NCBI GenBank assembly: GCA_002077065.1
Contig: NAJO01000045.1
Location: 294,916-358,915 of the forward strand
Reading direction: 5' to 3'
Length of the DNA: 64,000 nucleotides
Source of the DNA: Cryoendolithus antarcticus
Taxonomy: Eukaryota > Ascomycota > Dothideomycetes > Cladosporiales > Cladosporiaceae
Part shown: one piece after another, positions 40,664 through 51,494 of the stretch
Layout of the letters: each line of letters opens with the position of its first letter
How positions within the stretch are numbered: position 1 is the stretch's first letter
Notes under the pieces: generated by a model
What the model was told of the DNA's origin: nothing
The model's input: only the letters and a program-made list of their open reading frames with translations
Databases searched by the model: none
Position numbers and translations under genes: made by a program

Positions 40664-41845
40664 CTAAGCGCGGCTCATCACACCCCAAGCACGGATCTTG
40701 TTGTCGGTGTACCCAGCGAACAAGGTCTGCCCATCGTGACTCCACGCGAGCGAGATGCACTCCGGATCGCGGCTCTTCTTGCCCACCTCCATGTAGTCCG
40801 GCTTCAGCTCATCGACCTTGCTCTTCTTCTCCAAGTCGAAGATGATGATTGAGGATGATGTAGCGGCGCACAGCCAGTAGCGGTTAGGCGAGAAGACGAG
40901 CGCGTGGATCTCGTCGCCGGCGGTGAGCGAGTAGAGGTGCTTGGACTCGTTGAGGTCCCAGAGCATGGTGGTGCCGTCTTTGCCGCCGGAGGCGCAGAGG
41001 GAGCCGTCGGGGGAGATGGTCACGGTGTTGATGTAGCCGACGTGGCCGACGTGGTCGGTTTGGATGCGGCAGGTGGCGAGCTCCCAGACCTGTGTTTTAC
41101 TGTCAGTGACTGTAGGAAAATATTGTAGCGTATAGTATAATCAGATAGCCGGCAGGGTATCAGAGCGCCGGTGAGGCGAGTATAGTGTCTCATGGCCCGA
41201 AGGCTCTGAAGTAGCAAATACTTATGTAGACATCATTGTGACGGGCAGGTAAGAGAACGACAGCACATACCTTGACGTACTTGTCCCAACCAGCGGACAC
41301 GATGACTGGGTTCTGCGGGTTAGGCGAGAAGCGCACGCAAGATACCCACTCGGTGTGACCCTTGTCGGTGATGGTGAACTTGCAGTCACCGAGCGTGTTC
41401 CACAGCTTGATGGTGCGGTCACGCGAGCCGGAGACGATCTGGCGGTTGTCGGCGGAGAAGCTCACGCTGAGGACGTCGTTGGTGTGGCCGACGAAGCGGC
41501 GGGTGGTCTGGCCGGTGGAGAGCTCCCACAGACGGAGAGTCTTGTCCCAGGACGAGGAGAGAGCGTAGGCACCGTCAGAGGAGATCACGCAGTCGCTGAC
41601 GATGTGGGAGTGGCCGTGCAAGGAGCGTTTGGGGTACCCGTAGGAGGTCTCGTCGCGGGTGAGGTTCCAGATGATGAGAGTCTTATCGCGCGAGGCGGAG
41701 AGGAGCATGTTGGGGCTATACTGTTGTCAGTAGGCGATCACTGTACTGAGATGTGCTTCTCTTACTTCTCGAGCGAGGTGGCCAAGCTGGTGACCCAGCC
41801 GGAGTGGCCCTCAAGGGTACCGCGGAGGACGAGTTGCTCAGACAT
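40664..41845 (-). CDS. CPC2: RACK1 / Cpc2 WD-repeat protein
   Basis: Ribosome-bound WD40 scaffold on the 40S head, involved in translation control and signalling (Asc1 in yeast, Cpc-2 in Neurospora). Three exons, 41845-41766, 41715-41271 and 41089-40664, with introns of 50 and 181 bp, giving 316 aa, the exact family size. It starts [20 protein letters not shown]. Seven WD repeats can be followed, with GH..WD pairs such as [14 protein letters not shown]...[11 protein letters not shown] and [12 protein letters not shown]...[11 protein letters not shown]. The end is WGVMSRA. Intron 2 is unusually long for this window and carries a box C/D snoRNA. Confidence 0.96.
41156..41241 (-). ncRNA. U24-type box C/D snoRNA in RACK1 intron 2
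   Basis: Within the 181-bp second intron. Box C is ATGATGT (41236-41230). It is followed by TATTTGCTACTTCAGA (from 41220), which closely matches the antisense element and D' box of yeast snR24/U24 as I remember it. The element would pair with AAGTAGCAAATA in LSU rRNA. A C'-like ATGAGAC follows (41193-41187). Box D is CTGA at 41163-41160. Length is about 86 nt against about 89 in yeast. Yeast snR24 also sits in the intron of the RACK1 orthologue ASC1, so host gene and sequence agree. Ends are approximate. The second guide, just before box D (TCACCGGCGCT), differs from yeast. Confidence 0.8.
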
Positions 41846-43678
41846 GATGGCGGTGGCGGTGAGAGGATTGCGAGAGTCTGGTAGAGCTGTCAGTGCGTGA
41901 TTGCGACTCTGACTGCGTGGTTTAGCTTACGACGAGGTGTGGTTGAAATGTCTTGATGTGTCGTGTCGTGAAGCCCATGTGAGACTAAGATAATTTGCGT
42001 GTAGGGTGCGAACGCCAAGACTTCGGATGCACCTCACCACCGCGCTGCAGACTAGATGCAACACTCGAGTTCATCATGTTGTCCTTTCGCCATGTGGGCG
42101 TGCGCATGCAGATGTTAGCATCGATTCTCACTGAATGCAAGTTCGCTGACTGTGGTCCGCAAGTGCTTGTCGTGTAGCGCATCCTTTTGCTGCCATTGAT
42201 CGGGAGGCCCAGGCGCGTCAGATCAGTTCTCGACGCGACGATGGTCTCGATACTGGCCCGACGCGCCTGAGATCAGTGTCTTGAGACGGACGGTCGTCTC
42301 CTGAACAGCGCAAATCATCATGGCCAGCATCGCCTCGTCTGAACATCGCCTGGTGTAGTACAGGACGCTCAAAGGAGGTTCCGCACAATGCTCGCAACAT
42401 CAGCCTTGTAGCCGATTTACCGACCATCGCGGGTCACTCCCCGAATCCGAATCGGCTCGCTTACTCGCTTCGGCTACCCGAGAACCTGAGACAGAAGCGC
42501 GGCTCACGAAATAGAATCCCATACCCGACAACCGAATACTGATTGGCCATATCTATGTCAGCGGCTGACATTTGACAGCCGCCTTACCGCTGACCGCGTG
42601 GTCGAGGCTGGGGTACCGTGGGGGCCATGATGAGCTTGCGGTACTGCATTGGATTCGAATGGCATGTTTCACACTGGCTACAAGCTGCGTAGCTAGATCC
42701 TCCACTGTACCTGTCTGTCGAGGAAGGCATCTCTGATTTACGTCGCCGATCGAGGACAAGAACATGTCATTGCTCACGGAGAAGTAGAGGCGTACTGTCA
42801 TGAAGGGAAAGCTGATCTTGCCTCTTGCGCTCATCAAGCGAGACCGTTTGGATATTGATGATGGATTGATGACAGACCACGGAGGACGACTCAATGGAGA
42901 AAGTTGATCTACGTGCGGCACAGGCATTGGCCTTCATTAGGTAGATTGGATGGCGTGGGGGGCTTCATGAGTGTTGAGATGCTTGCAGTGACGACGGGAC
43001 CTCACCAAGAAACTCAATACAGCAGTTTGCACTCATATCCAGGGCATTCACGTTTTATCCGCCCCGGGAACGCTAATGTTCAATAGTGGAGTCTGTTTGA
43101 GAGCATGCGGGCAAGCCACCATTCGAGATGCCCATCCCAAACGGAGCATCTTGATGCCCAATGATCGCGTCCATAGCGCCTCGCTTGACTACAGTGCCGT
43201 GTCCGTCCCCTTGCCAATAGTGATTCCTGTCAGCCATGTCATGGCGTCGAAGGAGAAATGAAAGTGCGAGGTCGTAGTCGAAGTCTTCTTGTACCGCCGT
43301 TTGGCCTGCAGGAGCTCCACCTACATGTACCCTCCCCACACTGTGGATCCTGACTCTGTACGTCGCTCGCATTTGGCTTGGCTCTTTTCAGGGCGGTACC
43401 TGTTTCTGCTTGTACCTTACAGCATCTAGCAGGGCGGCAGAGGTCGTTTGGACTGGGTCGAAGTGCGCACATTTTGGGAGGCTGTTTTGGCTTGTGCGCT
43501 GATTGGGATTGCATCAGTGCGAAAAGGCGGGCTAGCTCGTGACAGGCCGTTTGGGAATGAGCACAATGCGCTTGTTGCGGGCACGATAGAGACCTCACTT
43601 GGTCAGCATTGCTGAGTCTGGGAATCGCTACAGCTATACAGCGGTTGGGCATATGCGCGGCGACAGCATACGACAAGC
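41846..43678. other. intergenic with palindromes, no supported gene
   Basis: 1.83 kb between divergent RACK1 and RasGAP genes. A 124-codon minus-strand frame (42927-42553) has no family features and is not called. The region holds a perfect 15-bp palindrome at 42556-42570 and a 9-bp inverted repeat (42211-42219 / 42260-42268). Confidence 0.45.
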
Positions 43679-46600
43679 ATGTCCACGCCAAGCGGACAGG
43701 CAAGGCGACATTGGGAGGAGTCCAGGCCGCGAAAGAAAGAGCCCACGCTATATGATGAGTGGCTAGCGGAAGAGAAGGCGACGAAGGCGGCGCAGAAGGA
43801 AGCAGAAAGCGCAGCAAAACAGCAAAGTGAGATCCAGCGCGCGCAGGTACAGAGCTCACTTGGTCTTGGTGACACAGCATCAGTCAAATCCAGCGGTGTC
43901 AGGGCCATCACACCCGAGGCTTCGGATCCAGGAACGGAACGTGGCACAACGAGTTTCGAGCGCGCTTTCATTCCTACGTCCACGACGACTATTGTTGGTG
44001 GGCCGGCTGCGTATGCAAGTACGGGAAGTCCTAGTGGATCGATTCTAAGTGCGAGATTCAGGCGTGATAGGGACTGGGATTCGGGAACTACGAACAGCAG
44101 GAGTAGCCCGAGTAGTCGGAATGGGATGGTGAATGGTAAAGGAATGCTGGCGCGGACAAGCAGCAAGAGCAACGGCGAGCCACCGCCTACTTCTGCACCG
44201 CGAACACATCAGCCTGTTCGCCCGAGGACACGCACATCGGAGGAGCGAAGAAGCAGGGATCGTTCGCCCAATACACTCCGACATCGCCATCGTATCGGCA
44301 GCATCAACACGCCACAATCGCCTACCTCGAACGACGGCGCCGATTTTCTGGCTTCGGTGCCAGCCGCCACATCGCCTCCTTCGGCGCCTTCAATCTCCTC
44401 CTTAGGTTCCCCAGCGATAACAGCAGAAGAATACAACAGAAGTATCTCGCCTATCTCCTCCCAGACCTCGGACACAACACCAGGTGCGCTACCGTCTGCT
44501 AACACACGGCGAATTCTGCACCTGATGAAGACTCTCAATGGCAAAATGAGCGGCAATGCGCAGTTCCGATCCAGCCACACCTCGAAATGGCGCACAAGCT
44601 ACTGCTACATCACAGAAGGTAGTGGCAGCTTGATGTACGAACTGCGCGGCAACGGTGGCGATGGCGCAATGCTGGTGCCGGATCTCAGGGGTTGTAAAGT
44701 GACCCTTGCCATGGACGCCGAGACTCCGTATATCAATATCGACGTACCGCACACGAATTCGGAGGTCCAGCTTAAGTTGTCGAATCAGCCTGACTTCGAT
44801 GCGTGGTTCGCTGCGCTGCTTTGTTGGCAGCCGCTGGAGCCTAGGGAGACTCGTAAAACCAGACCGCAGCCCATTGCGATGCCGATGCAGGCAAGACCAG
44901 AGCCACCGGCACGGGTCTCCTCTGCGAGGTCGAGCTCGGCGAACGGGCAAGACACGAGGGATCGGGCGAACAGCAGCAAGAGTAATCGGCGGAAGTCTGT
45001 GTTCATGACGCCTTTGAAGGAGAACCCAGTCATAAAGATCGGGAAGATGATCTACTGGGATACGAATATGACTTACAACAACACCCCGACTTCGATGCTT
45101 GGACAGTCTGCTGCTGGACGACCGCAGCCGAATCGTATGCAGAGCTTCGCTTCACGGCGGTGGCGAAGAATCAGCGGACAGCTGAGAGAAAATGGTGAGC
45201 TGAAGCTGCATTCAGACAGCGATAATAGCTTGATCTCGGTTGTCCAGCTCAGTCAACTCAGCAGATGTGCGATACAACGGCTGGACTCAAGTGTGCTGGA
45301 TAATGAGTACTGCATCGCGATCTATCCACAGTACACCAGCAGCCAGACGAGCAATACTTCACTACCACGACCAATCTTCCTCAGCCTGGAGAATCGCGTA
45401 CTGTATGAGGTGTGGTTCGTACTATTACGAGCTTTCACGATACCTGCACTCTACGGTCCACGGCCAAGTAGTGGCGATACGGACAGTCAAGAAGTAGGCG
45501 ATATGATGGGCATGTTCCGCATGGAGCGATCGCTGCACATACGAGTCGTTGAAGCGAAGATGTACCCGCCTACCTCAGGTATTGCAGCGCCCGAGTCCGG
45601 CTTCAGTGGAGGTCATGGCAAAGGAAGCCAGGTACGACCAGAACAGCATGGGTATCATGTGGAAGTTCTGCTTGACGACGAGACAAGAGGAAAGACTGCG
45701 GTGAAGTACGAAGGGCTCAATCCTTTGTGGGGAGAGACGTTTGAATTTCTGGACTTGCCGCCAGTGTTGTCGAGTGCGAGTGTGGCGATCAAGCGGAGAC
45801 CGCCGGACCATCTGAGGACATCGGAACAGCATCAGAGCAAGCTTGTGCATGAAGCGTATGGACTTTCGAAGGAGCGCGATGGTCATCGAGAAGGCGGGTA
45901 TACGGGCATCAACTTTGACGCGACATGCGGCAAAGTCGAGATCTTCTTAGAGGAGCTCGCAGCGGCGAACGAAGTCGAGAAGTGGTGGCCAGCGTACGAT
46001 TCATATGGTCAGCGTGTGGGTGAGATTTTGATCAAGGCAAGAGCAGAAGAGGGTGTGATACTGATGGCGAGGGACTACAAGCCTCTGAGTGATCTGCTCC
46101 ATCGCTTCTCGAACGGTTTGACACTGCAGATCGCACAGATCATACCCACGGAGCTGAAGCGACTGAGTGATTACCTCCTCAACATCTTCCAGGTGTCTGG
46201 CTGCGCAAGCGACTGGATCATGGCCCTCATCGAAGAGGAGATCGACAGCATACACAAGGAGACACCCATGAACCGTCTACAGTACACCACGCGGCGGCCA
46301 GGCTCGAATGCTAGTGACAACATCGGATCTGCTGCGAGCAGTCATACTGATCGCGAGCTGCTCGTTCGAGACATGAACAAGAACGCGACACTGGAAGCTA
46401 ATCTCCTTTTCCGCGGCAACACACTCTTGACGAAGAGTCTAGACAGCCACATGCGCCGCATCGGCCGCGAGTACCTCGAAGAAGCGCTCGGTGCCGAGAT
46501 ACGCAGGATCAACGACGGGGATCCTGACTGCGAAGTTGATCCCAATCGCGTCGCATCGCCAGGTGAGCTCGAAAGGAATTGGAGGCGACTCAATCAGTTC

Positions 46601-48136
46601 ACGCAGGCGATCTGGAAGTCGATCATGGCTTCGAGAGCAAAGTGCCCGATCGAGTTAAGGCGAATCTTTCGGCATGTGAGAACTTGTGCGGAGGATAGGT
46701 ATGGGGACTTCTTGAGGAGTGTAAGCTACAGCAGTGTGTCTGGGTTCTTGTTCCTGCGGTTCTTCTGCCCGGCTGTGTTAAATCCGAAGCTGTTTGGGCT
46801 GCTGAAGGGTGAGTCTTGCCAGCGTGATATGCGGTGCTAAACAGCTACTGACATTCTGACAGATGACATGAAGCCCAGAGCCCGCCGCACCTGCACCCTG
46901 ATCGCCAAGTCGCTCCAGACTCTTGCCAACATGGCCAGCTTCGGCACCAAGGAGCACTGGATGGAGCCGATGAACTCCTTCCTCACACAGCATCGCGAGA
47001 GCTTCAAGTCCTTCATCGACGATGTCTGCTACGTACCCTCGCCACTCACTGCCAAGACAAACTTCTCTTCCACGGCCACTACCACCCCTTCGCCCACCTC
47101 ACCTACACACCACACGATCGCAGACACTCACCTGAGCTACACCACACCCATGACGATCATGCACCGCCTACCCCCAACAAGTCGAGAAGGCTTTCCCAGC
47201 CTGCCTTACCTCATAGACCAAGCCCGCGCTTTCGCCGAGCTCATCCAACTCTGGCTCGAGACCACAGCCCAATCAAACGACGCGCATGAAGCAGGCACAA
47301 CAGGCAAACCCAACATAAGCCTCTTGCAAGAGCTCCAAAGCAAACATGCCGCAGACAGCGATCTCCGCACTTTTCACGACGTGTGCACGCACCTCTACGC
47401 TCGAACGCAGGAATGCTTAAGTCGTGCTGAACGTGCCGAGCGGCCTAACAGCGCGCTGAGCTTCCGCTGGGACGAGTTGATCGATCAGCTTGAGAAGCCT
47501 GATACGGATGACGAGGCTACGCCTGGATACTCGCGGATCGCTGACAAGATAGCGGCGGATCCGTCGATTGTGCCGCCGCCGCAGCTGGAGAGATTGGTGG
47601 CGCAATTGCAGCCGCCTGCTACGCTGAGGGAGGCTGATGAGGAGGATGATGAGGACGAGCATGAGGGGAATGCGACGAGGATGTATGAGTCTACGCCGCC
47701 GCATTCGAGGGAGAGTATTGCGTATGAGCAGCAATCTTACGTTCCTCGTAGCGACGGCACGCGGAGCGCGGCGAATACGACCTCCATCCCTAACAGCTTA
47801 CGACGAACGCCAAACCTGCCTTCGGCTCGCAACGGCCGCGTGTCGATCGATAGTCCGTCTGCCAGCGCTTCCGCGAGCGCAAGCAACGTCTCTAGCGCTG
47901 TTAGCTCGGATGCGGAGGTCAGCACTGCACTACCACGATACGAGAGGAGTCAGGCTGGGCGATCGGGTGGTGGGGGGTTCTTGCACCATCGGAGTGAGAA
48001 GCATGGGAGGGAGGATGAGAGGAAGGAAGAGAAGAGACGGGAGAAGGAGAGGGAGAAGGAGCGAGAACGCGAGAGGGAGAAGGAAAAGAGGAAGGGGAAG
48101 CAACTATTGCAACCGTTAAGGAAGCGGAGGGATTGA
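43679..48136 (+). CDS. BUD2: RasGAP of the BUD2/CLA2 type
   Basis: GTPase-activating protein for a Ras-family GTPase; yeast Bud2 acts on Rsr1/Bud1 in polarity site selection. Two exons, 43679-46808 and 46863-48136, with a 54-bp phase-1 intron joining FGLLK-DDMKPRARR, for 1467 aa. The N-terminal 270 residues are Ser/Pro-rich. A PH-like region is near residues 280-390 (KWRTSYCYITEGSGSLMYEL...WFAALLCW). A C2 region lies at about 620-700 (VEVLLDDETRGKTAV...NPLWGETFEFLDL). The RasGAP domain has the arginine-finger loop LLFRGNTLLTKSLD (about 906) and SGFLFLRFFCPAVLNPKLF (about 1020). The C-terminus is Ser-rich and ends in a Lys/Arg/Glu-only coiled tail. Confidence 0.88.
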
Positions 48137-48902
48137 GGAGAAAAGATGAGGCTTGTACGGAAGGGTAATGAGCATTGCATGAATGAGAAGGGTTTGTTAG
48201 TGGGGTTGCATACTGAGCGAAGGGGGTTTTAGTATGCTATGAATCGATACCCAGATCAAACTGTGCCGGCGTTCCCTCCGCTATCAGATTAACATCAGTA
48301 CGCTGAGCAGTGAGGAGTCGGCGTGGCGGAGTACACTCATAGACACTGACTGGAAGTGGCGGGGAGACGATAGATGCGTGACACGCCAGCGATGGATGAG
48401 GTGAAAGGTATGCTGCTAATCTAGAACCGTCGCAACCAGTGTGCTTCTCTCGGATTTTTGAAATGTTCTAATGGTACTACCAGCCTGGCCAGACAGTGTT
48501 CTCTCATGCTGCTGTGTTGAAGAGAAGTCAGAACTTTGGTCTCTCAAGGGTTGGTACAGGTAGCTGTCTCTCGGCATCGCAACAGCCTGAATTCTGCTAT
48601 ATTGGGTATGCTTATGATAGCATAGGAGCGCGACGTGATAGTGAGAGAAACGACTGGAAGTGCAGGATTTTAGTGTAGCTTTTTTTGGTGTTTTTTATGT
48701 GTCTAGTGTACAGCAAGCAGCCGTCATCGGCTTCTCCCTCTCCAAATCCCTCCCAATAGCTCAGGCTCAGTGGCCGAGATCTCATCAGTGTAGCATAGCC
48801 CTTGTCGGCTCTCCCAATGTCCATTCCAATAGCTCAGGCGCACGGCCGAGATCCCCCGAGAAACATAGCCATTATCGGCTCCCAATGCATCGTAACATAT
48901 CC
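48137..48902. other. convergent 3' region with tandem repeat
   Basis: 766 bp between the convergent stops of the RasGAP and the Cys-motif protein. It contains an imperfect two-copy direct repeat at 48752-48889. No coding frame was accepted. Confidence 0.5.
48752..48889. repeat. imperfect tandem direct repeat, two copies
   Basis: Copy 1 (about 48752-48819) and copy 2 (about 48826-48889) share AATAGCTCAGGC, then GGCCGAGATC, then ACATAGCC or GCATAGCC, then TCGGCTC..CCCAATG in the same order. A fragment (CATCGGCTTCTCC) just upstream at about 48725 may be a third, degraded copy. It lies directly beyond the stop of the minus-strand gene, so in its 3' UTR or terminator region. Confidence 0.65.
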
Positions 48903-51494
48903 TTAATGCCCCTCAGCAGCATCCTGTTTCTCCGCCTGCAGATCCTCCCACTGCTTGAAGTTGTCGGTCGTATCGTTGATGGTCTCGCCACGCACCTCCT
49001 CATTCAGCAAGATCTCAAACGGCGTGATACAAGGCGACTTGTTCTTGCCAACACGCTCCAGGCTCCACTTCAGCATGTTCTCAACATCGTCAAACGAGTA
49101 GTCCTTCTTACCGTTGTTGACGTACGTGGTCATGAAGTCCACAGCGTACTCAGACGGGAACATCTCCTCCACAATCGGCTTGTTCTGGCTTTTAGACACC
49201 GTGACTGGCGGCATGAGCTTGAGCGCAACCGCCTTATCGCCGTGCGTAGCAAGCAGAGTGGTCCACTTGTGCATGCGGTCTTTCGCAGTCTTATGCAGAT
49301 CGAAAGAGAAGGTTGCATCCGGACGCCAGAGCTGGATGCGCTCGAGCTGCTGACAGATGAGCTTGGTGAGCTCATGCGCCAGATCCATGAGCTTTTCTGG
49401 CTTCTTCGCGTGTGGGGTATAGCCATCTTGGTAGCACCTACGGCACAGGATATGCCAGACGGCGTCGTCGATGCGCTTTGTGGCCGTCTTGTTCCGACCG
49501 AAGAAGTTCGAGATGGACTTGCGGCGGTACTCGTCATCGTCGTACCAGGTCATGCCAGAGTCGCAGTCCAGATTGCCGCAGCGCCATTGCTCGCCAACCT
49601 TGAGATCGGCATTGACTGGAGGTATGGTGGAGTGTCCGTGGCCGGACTTCACGCCCACGTAGTCTTTCGGAAGCTTGTACGTGGGAGCCTTCTTTGCGAC
49701 CTTGTTGTTCGCGCCTTTTGGCTGCTTGGCTGGGGTCTTGGCAGCAAGAACGCCCTTGTTGGAAGAGGTGCGTTTCGTCTTCTTGCGAGCCGGACTGCCG
49801 TCGACAGCGTACTCTTCGTCTGACTCCTGCTCATCCTCGGACGACTCGTTGCCACTGCTCTCATCTTCCTCAGGATGCTTGCGTTTGCGCTCAGCCGAGG
49901 TCGGATATGGCGTCTTCTCACGCTTCTGCACCTTCTTCAGAGGGAGGTCATCATCACCCTCCTCGATGCTGTCGATCGCATCGATGCTACGCTTCTTGGC
50001 GGGAGTGGTGGCAGGCGGAGGAGAGGATGTGAAAAAGGATGTATCAAAAGCTGACGCGTTGGCGGGAGTGGAACGCTTCAGCTTCATGGCGTGGCCATGG
50101 CCATGAGCACGACGACCATTGCTGGTCGCGCTGGGCTGAGGCGCGGAGAGGGATGCGGAGGGGAGCGGCGCAGGGATTGATGCGCGGGCAGGCTGGCGAG
50201 TTCGTGGCTTGGGTGACGTATAGTCGGCTTCGGTCTCTGGGCGAGGCATATTGAGAGAGGAGGTGTAGCTTGTATCCGTAGTGGACTTAGACGAAGCGGA
50301 TGTATGTCGAAGGGACTTAGTCGTATCCGAAGGAGTACCAGAAGGAAGGGTGGAAGACACGTGATCACCAGAGGAAGAGGATGTCGGAGGTTGAGTGTTC
50401 GAGGACGTAGCTCCAACACGCGACTTCTTTGTGGTCTTTCGGCGCTTAGGGGCGGGAGTTCCCGCACCAAGTGAAGACTGAGAGGTGCCGTCCATTCTTT
50501 CAGAGGTCGGATCCGTGCTAACATTCACATCTCGTGGCAGCGCGGATTGCACAATGTTGTTGCTCATGCTGCCATCTGACGCGGCTAAAGGCGGAAGTAA
50601 CTTGTTGCTCATGCTTCCGCCTGAAGTGGCTGAAGATAGCATGAAGTCGATGCTCATGCGAACATCTGGAGGAGGTGAAGATAGCAGATTGTTCGTGCTC
50701 GTGCTGTCATCGATTTGCGTCTGGTTGGCGCCGCGTGTGAGCTTGAGCTTGAGTATTGGCTTCGTCTGCTCGAGAGCAGGAGGCGTGACGCGAAGGCGTG
50801 TGATGGTCGTCTTGCCTTTGCCTTTGCCCTTGCCAGCGGTAGTCTTCAGAGCGGCTGGAGTGACTTGAGAAGCCTCCATTCTGCGCTCGGTCGGAGCCTT
50901 GACTCTGGCGCTCTTTCTGTTGCCGGTGACAGGCTCCGCATCTTCCGTAAGCACATCTGCCTTGCGCTTGCGGGGGCTCGTCCTGCTGGCAGCCGCAGCC
51001 GCAGCAGCAGCTTTAAGCTTCTCTGCCTTCTCCTTGCGAGCAGCGGCGGCAGCGGCGGCCTTCTCTTTGCGAGCGGCAGTCTTCGCTGCAGCCTCCGCCA
51101 GTTTGACTTGCTTGGCGATGGCTAGCTTCTCGGACATGGGCATCGCAGCCACCACGAAGGCTCTCTCCTCAGACTCCAGACCACCAGCATCGATGTAGAG
51201 CCAGTGCTGTTCGTTCCACTGAGTTTGGGTTGCAATCCGGCCAAGTTTCACAGCGACGGTCGAGACATCGCGTTGCTGCTTGTGAGCCTCAGCCTGCTTC
51301 TTAACTTCCATAGCGACCATGCGAGGCGAATGCTGAAAAATGCCTTGGAGTCCTGGAACGGCGCATGGGTCGGGCCCGGGTGAGGAGCTAACAAGCTTGC
51401 GCATCTCGGCAAGGTCGCTCGCGATCATCTCGTCTGAAGCAGTCGCAGAAGCGTCGAAGGTATGGGAGGGAAGAATCTTGTCGAGGGAAGGCAT
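48903..51494 (-). CDS. large nuclear-looking protein with C-terminal Cys motif
   Basis: 863 aa, single exon, starting MPSLDKILPSHTFDAS. Residues of about 130-180 are an Ala/Lys/Glu helix. The middle (about 180-600) is a long Ser/Thr/Pro and Lys/Arg-rich disordered region with nuclear-localisation-like basic clusters (PRKRKAD, PKRRKTTKKSR, ARKKTKR). The C-terminal about 230 residues look folded and begin WRCGNLDCDSGMTWYDDDEY, with a later LCRRCYQDGY. Cx4C and Cx2C separated by about 40 residues could bind zinc, loosely like a GATA finger but with different spacing. I do not recognise the family; a chromatin or transcription role is an inference. Confidence 0.6.
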   Translation of the reverse strand: MPSLDKILPSHTFDASATASDEMIASDLAEMRKLVSSSPGPDPCAVPGLQGIFQHSPRMVAMEVKKQAEAHKQQRDVSTVAVKLGRIATQTQWNEQHWLYIDAGGLESEERAFVVAAMPMSEKLAIAKQVKLAEAAAKTAARKEKAAAAAAARKEKAEKLKAAAAAAAASRTSPRKRKADVLTEDAEPVTGNRKSARVKAPTERRMEASQVTPAALKTTAGKGKGKGKTTITRLRVTPPALEQTKPILKLKLTRGANQTQIDDSTSTNNLLSSPPPDVRMSIDFMLSSATSGGSMSNKLLPPLAASDGSMSNNIVQSALPRDVNVSTDPTSERMDGTSQSSLGAGTPAPKRRKTTKKSRVGATSSNTQPPTSSSSGDHVSSTLPSGTPSDTTKSLRHTSASSKSTTDTSYTSSLNMPRPETEADYTSPKPRTRQPARASIPAPLPSASLSAPQPSATSNGRRAHGHGHAMKLKRSTPANASAFDTSFFTSSPPPATTPAKKRSIDAIDSIEEGDDDLPLKKVQKREKTPYPTSAERKRKHPEEDESSGNESSEDEQESDEEYAVDGSPARKKTKRTSSNKGVLAAKTPAKQPKGANNKVAKKAPTYKLPKDYVGVKSGHGHSTIPPVNADLKVGEQWRCGNLDCDSGMTWYDDDEYRRKSISNFFGRNKTATKRIDDAVWHILCRRCYQDGYTPHAKKPEKLMDLAHELTKLICQQLERIQLWRPDATFSFDLHKTAKDRMHKWTTLLATHGDKAVALKLMPPVTVSKSQNKPIVEEMFPSEYAVDFMTTYVNNGKKDYSFDDVENMLKWSLERVGKNKSPCITPFEILLNEEVRGETINDTTDNFKQWEDLQAEKQDAAEGH

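Noticed and set aside
41355..41900. 181-codon plus-strand frame antisense to RACK1
   Set aside because: Shadow of the highly biased RACK1 codons; Val/Gly/Glu-rich with no domain.
42553..42927. 124-codon minus-strand frame as a gene
   Set aside because: No domain, poor codon bias, ends in a palindrome-rich stretch, no supporting neighbour exons.
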